A DNA stretch of 64,000 bases from Planococcus glaciei (GCF_900099655.1 NZ_FNDC01000007.1:1-64000); one strand, 5' to 3'. Numbered from the stretch's first letter, positions 26,775 through 36,421 are shown. Notes: a model not told the origin generated them from the sequence alone. Translations and numbers: made by a program.

Positions 26775-27527
26775 CTATTTTTTCGCCTTGGCCAGGAAAT
26801 TATCGACGGCTTCGTGGTGCACATCGGCTTCCCAAAGTTCGGCGCAGCGGCGCACTTCGGATTCTACCCGGTCCTTCAAGCCACTGACCTGCCATTTGCG
26901 GATGGCAATTTCTTTATAGGCACGGTGCACTTCCGACCGGATCTTTTTCATGGAATGGATAAACGCTTCTATATCGGCATCGTCGCGGACAATTTTGGTG
27001 GCCCAGCCGTTTTCAAGCAGTTCATCCGCTGGATACGCACGGGCATCGCTGAGCATTTTCAGCGCCCGGTCATGCTGAAGGGTTTCAAACAGGTAGCTAC
27101 CGCCTCCCCAGCCGCTTGTAATGGCAAGCGTTCCTTGGATAAAGCCGCATTTTGCGTGCTCTCTGACCAAACGGTAATCGCAGGCAGTCGCAATTTCACA
27201 ACCGCCGCCCACTGCCGCTCCGTTCACTAAAGCAATCACAGGAACCGGCAAGGTTTTGATGGCATAAAGCACTTCGCTCATCCGCTTCAGCATGGGATAC
27301 GCTTGTTCTTTCGTTTTCAATTCGTGGAATACCGACAGATCGCCGCCGGAACAAAAAGCTTGGGATCCGGAAGCGGTGATGATGACAAAACGGGGGTTTG
27401 ACTTATGTACTTTTTTTGTTAATTCTTCGAACCCTTCCATCACGCCTTCATTGATGGCATTGCGGATATCCGGACGGTCAATTGTAAAGGTTAGGATTTC
27501 GTCTGCCATTTCAATTTTATACGACAT
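26775..27527 (-). CDS. Crotonase-family protein, possibly an acyl-CoA decarboxylase
   Basis: A 250-residue crotonase-fold protein. The oxyanion-hole region FCSGGDLSVF and the GAAVGGGCEIATACDYRL segment, with the first catalytic glutamate, are intact. The region where enoyl-CoA hydratases have the second glutamate (family pattern PE...GxxPGxGG) instead reads FIQGTLAITSGWGGG, without Glu. The W-G-G feature resembles ethylmalonyl-CoA decarboxylases, as recalled from memory. A plain hydratase role is therefore doubtful. The start at 27527 has AAGGAG upstream. The gene lies between the carboxylase genes and rpmF, with its own terminator. Confidence 0.75.
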   Translation of the reverse strand: MSYKIEMADEILTFTIDRPDIRNAINEGVMEGFEELTKKVHKSNPRFVIITASGSQAFCSGGDLSVFHELKTKEQAYPMLKRMSEVLYAIKTLPVPVIALVNGAAVGGGCEIATACDYRLVREHAKCGFIQGTLAITSGWGGGSYLFETLQHDRALKMLSDARAYPADELLENGWATKIVRDDADIEAFIHSMKKIRSEVHRAYKEIAIRKWQVSGLKDRVESEVRRCAELWEADVHHEAVDNFLAKAKK

Positions 27528-27552
27528 CTTACCACTCCTTATTTTTAGGTAG

Positions 27553-27595
27553 AGAAAAAGGCTATCGAGAGCCATGGCCTCTCAATAGCCTTTTA
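27553..27595 (-). terminator. Terminator of rpmF
   Basis: A long stem, AAAGGCTATtGAGAG against CTCTCgATAGCCTTT, followed by T residues on the minus strand. Confidence 0.88.
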
Positions 27596-27610
27596 GCAGC
27601 AAATACTGTT

Positions 27611-27787
27611 TTATTTGCTCGCTACTACTTCTTTCCCTTTGTATGAACCGCATTCTTTGCAGACGCGGTGAGCCAATTTCATTTCGCCACAGCTTGGGCA
27701 AGTTACCATGCCCGGCACTGACAATTTGAAATGCGTACGGCGTTTTCTTTTAACGGTTTTGGACGTTCTTCTAGCTGGTACAGCCAT
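27611..27787 (-). CDS. rpmF: 50S ribosomal protein L32
   Basis: A 58-residue protein, [20 protein letters not shown] at the N-terminus, with a CPSC...CKEC zinc ribbon. This is the zinc-binding form of L32. The start at 27787 has AAGGAGGTG upstream. It forms a transcription unit with ylbN (YceD), the conserved YceD-L32 pair. Confidence 0.97.
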   Translation of the reverse strand: MAVPARRTSKTVKRKRRTHFKLSVPGMVTCPSCGEMKLAHRVCKECGSYKGKEVVASK

Positions 27788-27811
27788 TGGTGACACCTCC
27801 TTACAATGATT

Positions 27812-28345
27812 CTATTCATCTGACTGATCAAAATACTTGGCTAAATCAGCAAGTCTTGGATCCGGTTTTGGTTGTGCTTCTTCTTTCTCCGCTTCCGCTT
27901 GCTCATCAGTTGAATAGGACCAGTCGTTGCCGCCAGTAATCACGGCTTCTTCGGAATCCTCCTTGAACACTTGCATCGGAATCTCCAAAAGGATAAGTTC
28001 TTCTAGCACCGGCTGAAGGTCAATTGTTTCAGTAGCAACCATGTGAACATTATCGTCTTTCGTATCTCGGTCTTTTTCAGACCAGGAGAAAATTTCAACC
28101 GATTTGATGTCGATAGGAAATTCAACGTCTTCCCAAGTTCTAGCGCAGGGAAGTATAAGCATCCCTTTGAGTTGAAGCTGGCACGTTATTTGTTGCGAAC
28201 CAATTGTACAATGCCCCGTGACATGCATAGGTGAAATTTCGCGAATATCGCTATTGCGTTTTTTCACTGCATCCAAGTGGACAATCTCGTCAATCGGCAT
28301 TCCGTCTTTGCGATGCTTTTGAAGCTGTTGAATCGCCATTTTCAT
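27812..28345 (-). CDS. ylbN: YceD/DUF177 family protein YlbN
   Basis: About 177 residues of the DUF177 family, linked to 23S rRNA accumulation and ribosome assembly in bacteria and plastids. The N-terminal MKMAIQQLQKHRKDGMPIDEIVHLD and central THITGxCTI-like stretch (MHVTGHCTIGSQQITCQLQLKGMLILPCARTWEDVEFPI) fit the family. The tail is acidic. The start at 28345 has AGAGGTGA upstream; a longer frame would add 19 hydrophobic residues without a ribosome binding site. Confidence 0.9.
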   Translation of the reverse strand: MKMAIQQLQKHRKDGMPIDEIVHLDAVKKRNSDIREISPMHVTGHCTIGSQQITCQLQLKGMLILPCARTWEDVEFPIDIKSVEIFSWSEKDRDTKDDNVHMVATETIDLQPVLEELILLEIPMQVFKEDSEEAVITGGNDWSYSTDEQAEAEKEEAQPKPDPRLADLAKYFDQSDE

Positions 28346-28373
28346 AAGTATCACCTCTAAGACAACAAAGTTG

Positions 28374-28402
28374 ATTATATAATGCACAGAAAAAGATGTC
28401 AA
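28374..28402 (-). promoter_or_regulatory. Consensus sigma-A promoter of ylbN-rpmF
   Basis: A perfect TTGACA (28397-28402), a 17-bp spacer and a perfect TATAAT (28374-28379) on the minus strand. The strength suits a ribosomal protein operon. Confidence 0.9.
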
Positions 28403-28411
28403 GATAAAATC

Positions 28412-28441
28412 TTGTCAGACAGATCCAAACATCGGTATACT
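28412..28441 (+). promoter_or_regulatory. Sigma-A promoter of tmcAL
   Basis: TTGTCA (28412-28417), an 18-bp spacer and TATACT (28436-28441), about 30 bases before the start codon. It is back to back with the ylbN promoter, with nine bases between the two -35 boxes. Confidence 0.75.
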
Positions 28442-28472
28442 GTTATTTAAGTTTACCAAAGGAGCGTGTGAA

Positions 28473-29672
28473 ATGAAAGCTGCAGGTATTGTTGTTGAGT
28501 ACAATCCATTTCATAATGGCCACCTCCATCACGCTTTCCAGTCGCGCATCGAGTCTGGAGCCGATGTGCTGGTTGCTGTGATGAGCGGCCAGTTTCTGCA
28601 GCGGGGAGAGCCCGCATTTGCCGACAAATGGGCACGGACCGAGATGGCTTTGGCCAGCGGTGTGGATATTGTCATCGAACTTCCCTATGTTTATGCCACT
28701 GCTCAAGCTTCGGATTTTGCCAGAGGCGCTATCGCCCTGCTCTCGGCCATCGGCTGCGAATCGTTTTGCTTTGGCAGTGAACAAGGTTCCATTGAGCCTT
28801 TCCTTCGGACGTACGGGCTCTTAGAGAGCAAACGCGCTGTTTATGAACAAAAGATCCATGAAGCCGTCCAGACAGGCATCAGCTACCCCAAAGCCTTAAA
28901 TGAAGCCTACAACAGCCTAACCGAAAACGTTGCAGGCTACGCCGATTTAAAGCAGCCGAACAATATACTGGGCTACCATTACATAGAAGCTGCAAAAAAA
29001 ATGGCTTCCCCGATTCGCCCGCTGACCATTCAGCGCATCGCCGCCCATTACCACGATCCGATTGACAAAGAACTGACCATCGCCAGCGCAACCGGCATCC
29101 GGCAGGCTTTTTTTGAGGGGGCGTCGATGGAGGAAATCGCCAACTATATGCCCGAGGCTTCCATCAACATTCTAAAAGAGTTTAATCGAGGGCATAATGG
29201 CTTCGGCAGCTGGGAACGTTTTTATCCCTTGCTGCGCTATAACATCCTGCGGGAGCGGCCATCCCGGTTAAAGGAGTTTGCCGAAGTGACAGAAGGCATC
29301 GAAAACCTGATTTATGAAGCGGCAAAAAAAGAAGCTGATGTTGAAGGTTTCATCAGCCGCGTGAAATCGAAGCGTTTTACACGCACCCGTGTACAGCGGA
29401 TGATGACGCATATCTATACCGGCTTCACCTGGGAAGAGCTCCGTTCTTTCGAAACACCCGCTTATATGCGCTTGCTCGGCATGACCGCTAAAGGACAACA
29501 GTATTTAAACCAACAAAAAAAGAATATCGGGCTTCCCTTAATCAGCCGGGCCGCAGATTTAACGGACCCGATGGGGAAACTCGATATTCATGCCAGTGCC
29601 ATGTATTTGCTTGGAATGGGGGTCGTGGATGTAAAAAAAGAATTCACGACGCCGCCGCGTTATTTCGGCTGA
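28473..29672 (+). CDS. tmcAL: tRNA(Met) cytidine acetate ligase TmcAL (YlbM)
   Basis: Forms N4-acetylcytidine at the wobble base of elongator tRNA-Met using acetate and ATP. The nucleotidyltransferase signature VEYNPFHNGHLHH (HxGH) is at residues 9-21. ADKWARTEMAL, GSDIV-like VDIVIELP and the C-terminal RVKSKRFTRTRVQRMMTHI are family features. 399 residues. AAAGGAG precedes the ATG. Its 3' end overlaps the convergent ylbL by 13 bases. Confidence 0.94.
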   Translation: MKAAGIVVEYNPFHNGHLHHAFQSRIESGADVLVAVMSGQFLQRGEPAFADKWARTEMALASGVDIVIELPYVYATAQASDFARGAIALLSAIGCESFCFGSEQGSIEPFLRTYGLLESKRAVYEQKIHEAVQTGISYPKALNEAYNSLTENVAGYADLKQPNNILGYHYIEAAKKMASPIRPLTIQRIAAHYHDPIDKELTIASATGIRQAFFEGASMEEIANYMPEASINILKEFNRGHNGFGSWERFYPLLRYNILRERPSRLKEFAEVTEGIENLIYEAAKKEADVEGFISRVKSKRFTRTRVQRMMTHIYTGFTWEELRSFETPAYMRLLGMTAKGQQYLNQQKKNIGLPLISRAADLTDPMGKLDIHASAMYLLGMGVVDVKKEFTTPPRYFG

Positions 29673-30685
29673 AGTTCATCCAAATATGCAATCGCATCAT
29701 CGACGGTCTTCACCGGCACAATCTTCATAGTTGTGCCGATTTTTTCTGCCGTTTCCTTGGCCACCTCATAGTTGGAAGCAGAAGCGCCTTCGGTGTCATC
29801 ATCTGGCGCAAAGAAAACATCCATGCCTTCATTGTCGGCCGCAATCACCTTTTGGTCGATTCCGCCGATTCTGCCTACTTCTCCTGAGCTTTGCATTGTG
29901 CCAGTGCCTGCAATGTCATAGCCTTTGGTAATGTCTTCTTCAAGTAGCTGGTTTAAAATTTCCAGAGTGAACATCAAGCCGGCAGAAGGGCCGCCAATAT
30001 TTTCCGCATCGATCTTCACTTCCGGAGTGGTGGTAATGTCTTTATTTTCTACAAATGAAATGCCGAGGCCAATTCGATCCGGCTCTGTCGGGAGCGGCGC
30101 AAGCGCAATGGTTTCTGTCAGTTTACGGCTTTCGCGTTCAAACGCCAACTCCACTTCTTCCCCATCTGCTTTTTCCGCTATATAATCGATAAACTCCTGC
30201 TGCGATTCGAATCCATTGCCATCAATCGACAACACTTGATCTCCTGGAGCAAGCACTTCGTCTGCCGCTCCGCCTTCGAGGACGTTCATCACGAAAACGC
30301 CATTGTTCTCTACTTCATAAGGCTTCCCGGCTTTTTCAAATGCCACCTGCAGCGCATTGACTTGCGAATCCGACATCAGCTTGAGCTGGCGCACATTGTA
30401 CTCTTCATCGCTCTCATGCGGACTGCGGACTTCTTCGGGCTTCAGAATTTTATAGCCGTCCTGAAATTTTGCGAAAAGATACAGCGCCGGTGTCGCGTTC
30501 AGCATCGAAACCGTCATTAAACTTAACGTGCCTTCATCGTCTTCGTCTCCTCCGACCACTTCCACTAATGGACTGAGTTCGTAGGCGCCTCCCGGCCGGG
30601 TAATGTAATAATTCATCTGGTATGTCGATATGAAAATTGCTAAGGCGGCAACGATTACCAATGCAATCAATTTATTGTTTTTCAT
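29660..30685 (-). CDS. ylbL: Lon-like PDZ serine protease YlbL
   Basis: A membrane-anchored extracytoplasmic protease of 341 residues (SepM/YlbL family). An N-terminal membrane helix (about residues 5-22) precedes a PDZ domain (about 115-190) and a Lon-type proteolytic domain. The catalytic serine is in GGPSAGLMFTLEIL and the lysine in GGIDQKVIAA. The start at 30685 has GGAAAGGAG upstream. In B. subtilis the YlbL protease clears the DNA-damage checkpoint inhibitor YneA; whether that applies here is inference. Confidence 0.9.
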   Translation of the reverse strand: MKNNKLIALVIVAALAIFISTYQMNYYITRPGGAYELSPLVEVVGGDEDDEGTLSLMTVSMLNATPALYLFAKFQDGYKILKPEEVRSPHESDEEYNVRQLKLMSDSQVNALQVAFEKAGKPYEVENNGVFVMNVLEGGAADEVLAPGDQVLSIDGNGFESQQEFIDYIAEKADGEEVELAFERESRKLTETIALAPLPTEPDRIGLGISFVENKDITTTPEVKIDAENIGGPSAGLMFTLEILNQLLEEDITKGYDIAGTGTMQSSGEVGRIGGIDQKVIAADNEGMDVFFAPDDDTEGASASNYEVAKETAEKIGTTMKIVPVKTVDDAIAYLDELQPK

Positions 30686-30741
30686 TATGCTGCTCCTTTC
30701 CAAATTGGCAGCCAATAACAAAAAGCCACGTTAAACGTGAC

Positions 30742-31789
<1,048 letters not shown>

Positions 31790-31871
31790 CTAATCGCCTC
31801 TTATTTGCTAAATTTCTTATGAAAAAAATCCGCCTAATGGTAGAATGTTAAATGGAAAGGACGTGACCTAT

Positions 31872-32252
31872 ATGATTCAACGATTTATCGAATTAGGCGA
31901 AGGGTATGGAGATCTTTATGAACTCCGTGAATTGATCACTGTAAATTCTCACCGTTTCAAACACGGGTTTATTTTTGTTTCAACAACCAAAGGAGGACAG
32001 CCGGTACTGTCGGTTGCAGCGGCATTTGAGCCGGCCACAGAAGGCGGCTTCATGCCGATATACATATGCCGGGAAGGAATTCCGGAGAACTCAAAGCGCC
32101 TCGGCTTGTTTGAAGAAACGGTAAAAGGGCTTGGGCATGAGCCAATCAAGATGGATGTGAAGCATTCTTCTGCCTATGCGGAAAAGAAATTCTTTTTTAA
32201 CCACTTGATTGCCATTCTCCGATTAAACCATTACATTCCACCGATGCAATAA
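31872..32252 (+). CDS. Conserved hypothetical protein in the ylb block
   Basis: A 126-residue soluble protein, starting MIQRFIELGEGYGDLYELRE at 31872 with AAAGGACG upstream. It has no membrane segment or signal peptide. Features are a GFIFVSTTKGGQPVLSVAAAF beta segment and a C-terminal FFFNHLIAILRLNHYIPPMQ. Similar proteins occur next to ylbG/rsmD in bacilli (DUF7147-like, from memory). I do not recognise a function. It converges on ylbG with no bases between. Confidence 0.6.
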   Translation: MIQRFIELGEGYGDLYELRELITVNSHRFKHGFIFVSTTKGGQPVLSVAAAFEPATEGGFMPIYICREGIPENSKRLGLFEETVKGLGHEPIKMDVKHSSAYAEKKFFFNHLIAILRLNHYIPPMQ

Positions 32253-32525
32253 TTACAAGCCGATCTTATAATCGTACTCTTTGGCTTTATCCGGTTTTGC
32301 ATTTTCGTATTCCGTTTTCAGGAACGGCCGCTGCGATTCTAGAACCTGTTTCACGTATGGCAGTTTTGACAATTTGTTTTTTGTGCTTTCAATGACTTCC
32401 TGGTCCATATAAAGAACGGCATATTTGAGCCTTCGCGAGATAAAATGGACATGTCCGTATTTTCTAAGCGATTTGGCTTGTTTTAAATGATGGACATAAA
32501 CAATCAGGCCCTGGCGATCACGCAT
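32253..32525 (-). CDS. ylbG: UPF0298 / DUF2129 family protein YlbG
   Basis: A 90-residue basic protein, starting [41 protein letters not shown], the YlbG family pattern. The start at 32525 has AGAGGG upstream; the longer frame lacks support. Cytoplasmic, function unknown. Confidence 0.88.
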   Translation of the reverse strand: MRDRQGLIVYVHHLKQAKSLRKYGHVHFISRRLKYAVLYMDQEVIESTKNKLSKLPYVKQVLESQRPFLKTEYENAKPDKAKEYDYKIGL

Positions 32526-32736
32526 AACTATCCCTCTTTTCTTACTGTTAGAATACCATAGGAAAGAAAAAAGCCGCAACCAGTGAAGCCGAAACATTCG
32601 CAAGCTCTTTCCGGCCTGCAAAGCAACAGCGTTTCCATAGCTCAATCCGCTTGCAAGTGCAGGATAAAACTAACAATAAATCCTGGAATTCGTTATAATG
32701 ACTTTAGTTACATTTTCGAGGGGGTAATCCATTCTT

Positions 32737-33654
32737 ATGGGCAAAAAAACAAAAATCGGACTTGCTGCCGTTGCAGTCGGAGCAGCTGCTTGGGCAGGTT
32801 CTAAAGCATTAGCAACTCCACAAACGAGACCCGGGAAAGATGTGCTGGACTACGGCCACCCCATTGTCCTGGCTCATCGCGGGGGCGGTGCCATTGCTCC
32901 GGAAAACACAATGGCGGCATTCAGAAAATCAGCAGAACTGGGAGTCCATGGATTTGAAATCGATATCCGATTGAGCAAAGACGAAGAAATCCTGGTATTC
33001 CATGACGAATATCTGGACCGGACAACTGACGGAGCTGGGCGTGTAGCGGATATGACGCTTAAAGAGCTTTCGGAATTTGATTTAGGCTATCATTTCGTTG
33101 ACCCGTCAGGCAAGACGACTTATCGGGGCAAAGGCGAAAAAATCGTGCTTCTGCGTGATTTGCTGGAAGCATTTCCGCAAATGTTCATCAATATTGATAT
33201 GAAGGATTCTCCGGAAACTTACGAAGGCAGCTTGATTCCTTCAAAACTATGGAGATTGATCGACTCTCTGGGCGTTCATGACCGTGTAGTGGTCACCAGT
33301 TTTTATGATGAACAAATTGACCGTTTTAATCTTTATGCCCAAAACCGGGTGGCGATCGGCGCCGGGGAAAACGAAGTGAAAAAAGCGTATACGGCATTTA
33401 ATAGCCAATTCGGCCATTTGTATAACCCGCGCGCGGATGTCTTTCAAATCCCTGTCCGTTCTTCGATGTTCCGGCTTGACCTGCCGCGGTTCATCGCATT
33501 TTTAGCCAACTTGAACATTCCCGTCCATTACTGGACAATCGACGATCCAGAAGTAATGAAGGGATTGCTTGCTGCAGGTGCACAAGGAATTATCACAGGA
33601 CGGCCGGATCTCGCTGTCGCCCTCATTAGCGAAATGGAAGATCAAACGCAATAA
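32737..33654 (+). CDS. Glycerophosphodiester phosphodiesterase
   Basis: Hydrolyses glycerophosphodiesters to glycerol 3-phosphate and an alcohol. A signal-anchor-like N-terminus (about residues 5-25) is followed by the GDPD TIM barrel. Metal and catalytic motifs are LAHRGGGAIAPENTMAAF and FEIDIRLSKDEEILVFHDEYLDRTTDGAG. The end of the barrel is VHYWTIDDPEVMKGLLAAGAQGIITGRPD. 305 residues. Probably acts on the outer face of the membrane. The ribosome binding site GAGGGGG is 12 bases before the ATG, slightly far. Confidence 0.9.
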   Translation: MGKKTKIGLAAVAVGAAAWAGSKALATPQTRPGKDVLDYGHPIVLAHRGGGAIAPENTMAAFRKSAELGVHGFEIDIRLSKDEEILVFHDEYLDRTTDGAGRVADMTLKELSEFDLGYHFVDPSGKTTYRGKGEKIVLLRDLLEAFPQMFINIDMKDSPETYEGSLIPSKLWRLIDSLGVHDRVVVTSFYDEQIDRFNLYAQNRVAIGAGENEVKKAYTAFNSQFGHLYNPRADVFQIPVRSSMFRLDLPRFIAFLANLNIPVHYWTIDDPEVMKGLLAAGAQGIITGRPDLAVALISEMEDQTQ

Positions 33655-33690
33655 AAAAAATGTGCAACGATTTCGTTGCACATTTTTTAA
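33655..33690. terminator. Bidirectional terminator between the GDPD gene and ylbF
   Basis: A 10-bp stem TGTGCAACGA/TCGTTGCACA (33661-33670 with 33673-33682), flanked by A residues on the left and T residues on the right, so it can work in both directions. Confidence 0.9.
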
Positions 33691-33738
33691 TATATTCTAT
33701 CTGGCATTAAAGCTAAACGGCCATTTCCGCTTTTCTCT

Positions 33739-34185
33739 TTAAGCGGAGCATGAGCAGCCGCCGCCTGTACCGCAGCTTCCGCCGCAGGAAGAATCGGAAG
33801 AGAAGAACGGGTTGCTGGAAGGGATTTTCACCGCTTCCGAGACAGATCTTCCAAGAATGAAGCTTACTTGGTCCATCAAGTCCTGCAGTTCATTTTCCGC
33901 CAAGCGCAAGGCTGCGATTTGTTCGTTCAAATCCAGCCGGCGCTTGTCAACGCGGATCTGTTTCATTACCCGACTGTAATCGGGATGGTATTTGCCGAAC
34001 CTCTGAACTTCTTCATATTGTTCTTTTAGTCTGGCAAACGCATGGATTTCATCAGCCAAACCTTTATCGTTATAAACAGTATCATAAGCTTTTCGGTAAA
34101 GCTCGGCCTGTTCGGATTGCAAAATCATCTCGCTTAACTCTTCTGCAGAGTCAGTTATTTGAACCCATTCGTAGGTCATAAACAT
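33739..34185 (-). CDS. ylbF: Y-complex protein YlbF
   Basis: A partner of YaaT and YmcA in the complex that guides RNase Y mRNA processing. The helical YlbF/YmcA domain spans about residues 10-115, with LKEQYEEVQRFGKYHPDY as family signature. The C-terminus has five cysteines (SCGGSCGTGGGCSCSA), the region that contributes to an iron-sulfur cluster in the Bacillus complex. The start at 34185 (MFMTYEW) is chosen because AGGAGG is seven bases upstream; an ATG two codons earlier is too close to it. 148 residues. Confidence 0.92.
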   Translation of the reverse strand: MFMTYEWVQITDSAEELSEMILQSEQAELYRKAYDTVYNDKGLADEIHAFARLKEQYEEVQRFGKYHPDYSRVMKQIRVDKRRLDLNEQIAALRLAENELQDLMDQVSFILGRSVSEAVKIPSSNPFFSSDSSCGGSCGTGGGCSCSA

Positions 34186-34259
34186 ATGCATTCCTCCTCT
34201 ACACGTTTCATCATAGCAGAATTTTACCCATTTTCATACATATTGAAGGGACTGGTTTT

Positions 34260-34745
34260 ATGAAAAATTTATCGAAGCAATTTCAGCGCATTGTGGATAA
34301 CAGCACATTGGAAGATTTGAAAATTTTGGGCGACTTCCTCGAAAATTTCGAGAAAAAGCAGCAAGGCGAATTCAATACATATTTAAGCGCCAGCTTGAAC
34401 ATGCAGCGGGAAACTGATGAGCATTCGAGTGCCGTCCACATTCCGAACACGCCTTTTATCCACAATAATATCGACATTCCACACGGCGGCATCCTGGCTG
34501 TTTTATTGGATACAGCAATGGGTACACTGGCCAGCAGCAAATGCCCCGATGGCTACGCTGCCGTCACCACCAATATCACCATCCATTACCTCGCTGTGGC
34601 TGTTGAAGATGAAATCCGGGCAGATGCCCGGATGATTCGCCAAGGTGCCCATACGATGGTTGTAGAGGGCAATATCGTGCAGCAGGACGGCAAACACATC
34701 GCCACTGCCACCGGCTCCTTTTTCATTGTTCCAAAAAGGCATTAG
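34260..34745 (+). CDS. PaaI-type hotdog thioesterase
   Basis: A 161-residue acyl-CoA thioesterase of the hotdog fold. The central helix motif HGGILAVLLDTAMGTLASS carries the likely catalytic aspartate, followed by TTNITIHYL and ADARMIRQGAHTMVVEGNI. A 35-residue helical N-terminal extension precedes the fold. The substrate is unknown. It converges on ylbC with three bases between them. Confidence 0.85.
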   Translation: MKNLSKQFQRIVDNSTLEDLKILGDFLENFEKKQQGEFNTYLSASLNMQRETDEHSSAVHIPNTPFIHNNIDIPHGGILAVLLDTAMGTLASSKCPDGYAAVTTNITIHYLAVAVEDEIRADARMIRQGAHTMVVEGNIVQQDGKHIATATGSFFIVPKRH

Positions 34746-34748
34746 GCC

Positions 34749-35813
34749 TTACTGTTTTTCAGCCGCAGCAGGTTTTTGCTTTAAAAAATCCTGGGTATAG
34801 TACTTGCCGAATACCCCTACCCCGATTTGATTGAATCGGCTGGACAATAAGGTATCCCGATGGTTCGGCGAATTGATCCAGCCATGGACAGCTTCTGCAG
34901 CGTCGGAGTATTTGGTCGCGGTATTCTCGGCAGCTTCTTCAAAACCGATATTGGCAGTCGTCAGCCGTTCTTCCAAACTTTTCAGTTCAGTTTCTTCTTC
35001 TGAAAAATTTTGTTTTGCTGTGTTCTGGCTATGTTCTTTTGCCAGCATGCTGACGGCCGGATTTGTTGCCAATGGATTTTTTTGGTGCCGCAGCCGATAC
35101 ACGTTGGTCAAATCAATAATCTGTTTGGAATTGGCTTCATCGATGGATTGCTGAAGGCCCGAAGACGGCGTAAGGGACGGCAGCAAGTCTCCTGAGAACA
35201 TCATGTCGTAAGGCTGATGGCGCACCAATGTTTCGGCATCCATAAACCGGACAGCTTCGAGTTTCTGGTCTTCCCCGTCGATATAGAGTTGGGCATATAC
35301 ATCACCGAAACTGGCAAGCAGGCGTTTTTTCAAATCGTCCGAACTGAGGTTAAAAATGTAGATGTTGGTACCGTATTTGACTGTGATTTCGTTTTCGACA
35401 ATTGTAAAGCGGTATAAGTCATTCAAAGTCTGGCCGATTTTATAAGGCGACGGATCGGTTGCAATTCCCGCTGTATAAACTTGAACAACTTCGCCTTCCT
35501 TAATGCCGGCCATCAAATAATTGGAGTACGAGGCGTCATAAACCCACCATTCGTATCCGAAAGCAGAAGGCTCGATTCGGGAAGGTTTTCCAAAATCCGC
35601 GATCCAGTCTTTGGAGGGTTTACCTATATAAGTCGACAGCCCTTCCATCGGCCGTTCCACGTCCATCGGATTTTCCACCAAATCCTGTGCCGGCAATGGG
35701 TCTTGCGTTTGCGGAGCTTCCAGCATTTCGTTTTCCTCAGCAGGAGAATCGAAATAGAAAAAGACAATGAGAATCACCGATAGAAAAATCATAATGCGCA
35801 GCAAGTCTTTCAA
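34749..35813 (-). CDS. ylbC: CAP-domain protein YlbC
   Basis: A 354-residue membrane-anchored or secreted protein. One N-terminal hydrophobic segment (about residues 5-22) precedes a CAP-associated domain (about 60-200) and a C-terminal CAP/SCP domain. The latter has AKEHSQNTAKQNF and HGWINSPNHRDTLLSSRFNQIGVGVF. Translation starts at TTG (35811-35813), with GAGGAGC upstream. CAP proteins of bacilli are extracellular and of uncertain role. Confidence 0.87.
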   Translation of the reverse strand: MKDLLRIMIFLSVILIVFFYFDSPAEENEMLEAPQTQDPLPAQDLVENPMDVERPMEGLSTYIGKPSKDWIADFGKPSRIEPSAFGYEWWVYDASYSNYLMAGIKEGEVVQVYTAGIATDPSPYKIGQTLNDLYRFTIVENEITVKYGTNIYIFNLSSDDLKKRLLASFGDVYAQLYIDGEDQKLEAVRFMDAETLVRHQPYDMMFSGDLLPSLTPSSGLQQSIDEANSKQIIDLTNVYRLRHQKNPLATNPAVSMLAKEHSQNTAKQNFSEEETELKSLEERLTTANIGFEEAAENTATKYSDAAEAVHGWINSPNHRDTLLSSRFNQIGVGVFGKYYTQDFLKQKPAAAEKQ

Positions 35814-35846
35814 TCGAACAGCTCCTCAATAAAGTATATATCCACA

Positions 35847-35876
35847 ATTATAACAGTCGTCCGCATTCTGACACAA
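35847..35876 (-). promoter_or_regulatory. Candidate promoter of ylbC
   Basis: TTGTGT (35871-35876), an 18-bp spacer and a perfect TATAAT (35847-35852) on the minus strand; the -35 box is weak. Confidence 0.55.
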
Positions 35877-35884
35877 TCTAGCCA

Positions 35885-35913
35885 TTGCAACAAGCCGTTT
35901 TTTCATCTATTAT
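35885..35913 (+). promoter_or_regulatory. Candidate promoter of the YugN-like gene
   Basis: TTGCAA (35885-35890), a 17-bp spacer and TATTAT (35908-35913). Confidence 0.6.
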
Positions 35914-35955
35914 TAAAGAAGCATTTAGTCAGTTTGATATCGAGGAGGAGATCCT

Positions 35956-36321
35956 ATGTATTTTGAAAATACAGGACTAGAAAACATTCAAGTGGACTTT
36001 ACTTTACTTGATGACATTATGAGCCGCCATGGCTTAACTAAAGAAGGCCAATGGGACTATGAGCGCGTTACATACGACCGCAAGTTTATTGTCCGCGAAG
36101 GCACTTACTATCTACGCGTTTTCGGCTATGCAATCACTGGCGACATTGATGCTGGAGATGCAGTCGTTAAACTGATGAAACCTGTTGTCGGCAAACACTA
36201 CTACCCACACGGTGTAGAATACGGCGAAGACGAGCATTTCCCAGAGCATTTAGTTAAATCTTGTGCCGAAGTGCTAAAAGCAATCAAAACAGAAATTGCA
36301 GCTTTTGAAATCAAAGCATAA
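35956..36321 (+). CDS. YugN-like family protein (YlbA position)
   Basis: A 121-residue cytoplasmic protein, starting MYFENTGLENIQVDFTLLDDIM, with the YugN-family stretches WDYERVTYDRKFIVREGTYYLRVFGYA and HYYPHGVEYGEDEHFP. Its position between the cta block and ylbC matches B. subtilis ylbA. GAGGAGG precedes the ATG. Function unknown. Confidence 0.82.
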   Translation: MYFENTGLENIQVDFTLLDDIMSRHGLTKEGQWDYERVTYDRKFIVREGTYYLRVFGYAITGDIDAGDAVVKLMKPVVGKHYYPHGVEYGEDEHFPEHLVKSCAEVLKAIKTEIAAFEIKA

Positions 36322-36322
36322 G

Positions 36323-36358
36323 AAAACCGCAGTTCCTTAGTGAACTGCGGTTTTTATT
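36323..36358 (+). terminator. Terminator of the YugN-like gene
   Basis: A 13-bp stem AAAACCGCAGTTC/GAACTGCGGTTTT followed by T residues. Confidence 0.92.
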
Positions 36359-36421
36359 TTTCCGGTGTTTCCCCTCTTCTCTTATTGATATAATAAGTTA
36401 TCTAGAAAAAGGAGGTTGAAC

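Noticed and set aside
27528-27575. N-terminal extension of the crotonase
   Set aside because: The extra 16 residues are not family-like and the start at 27527 has a good ribosome binding site.
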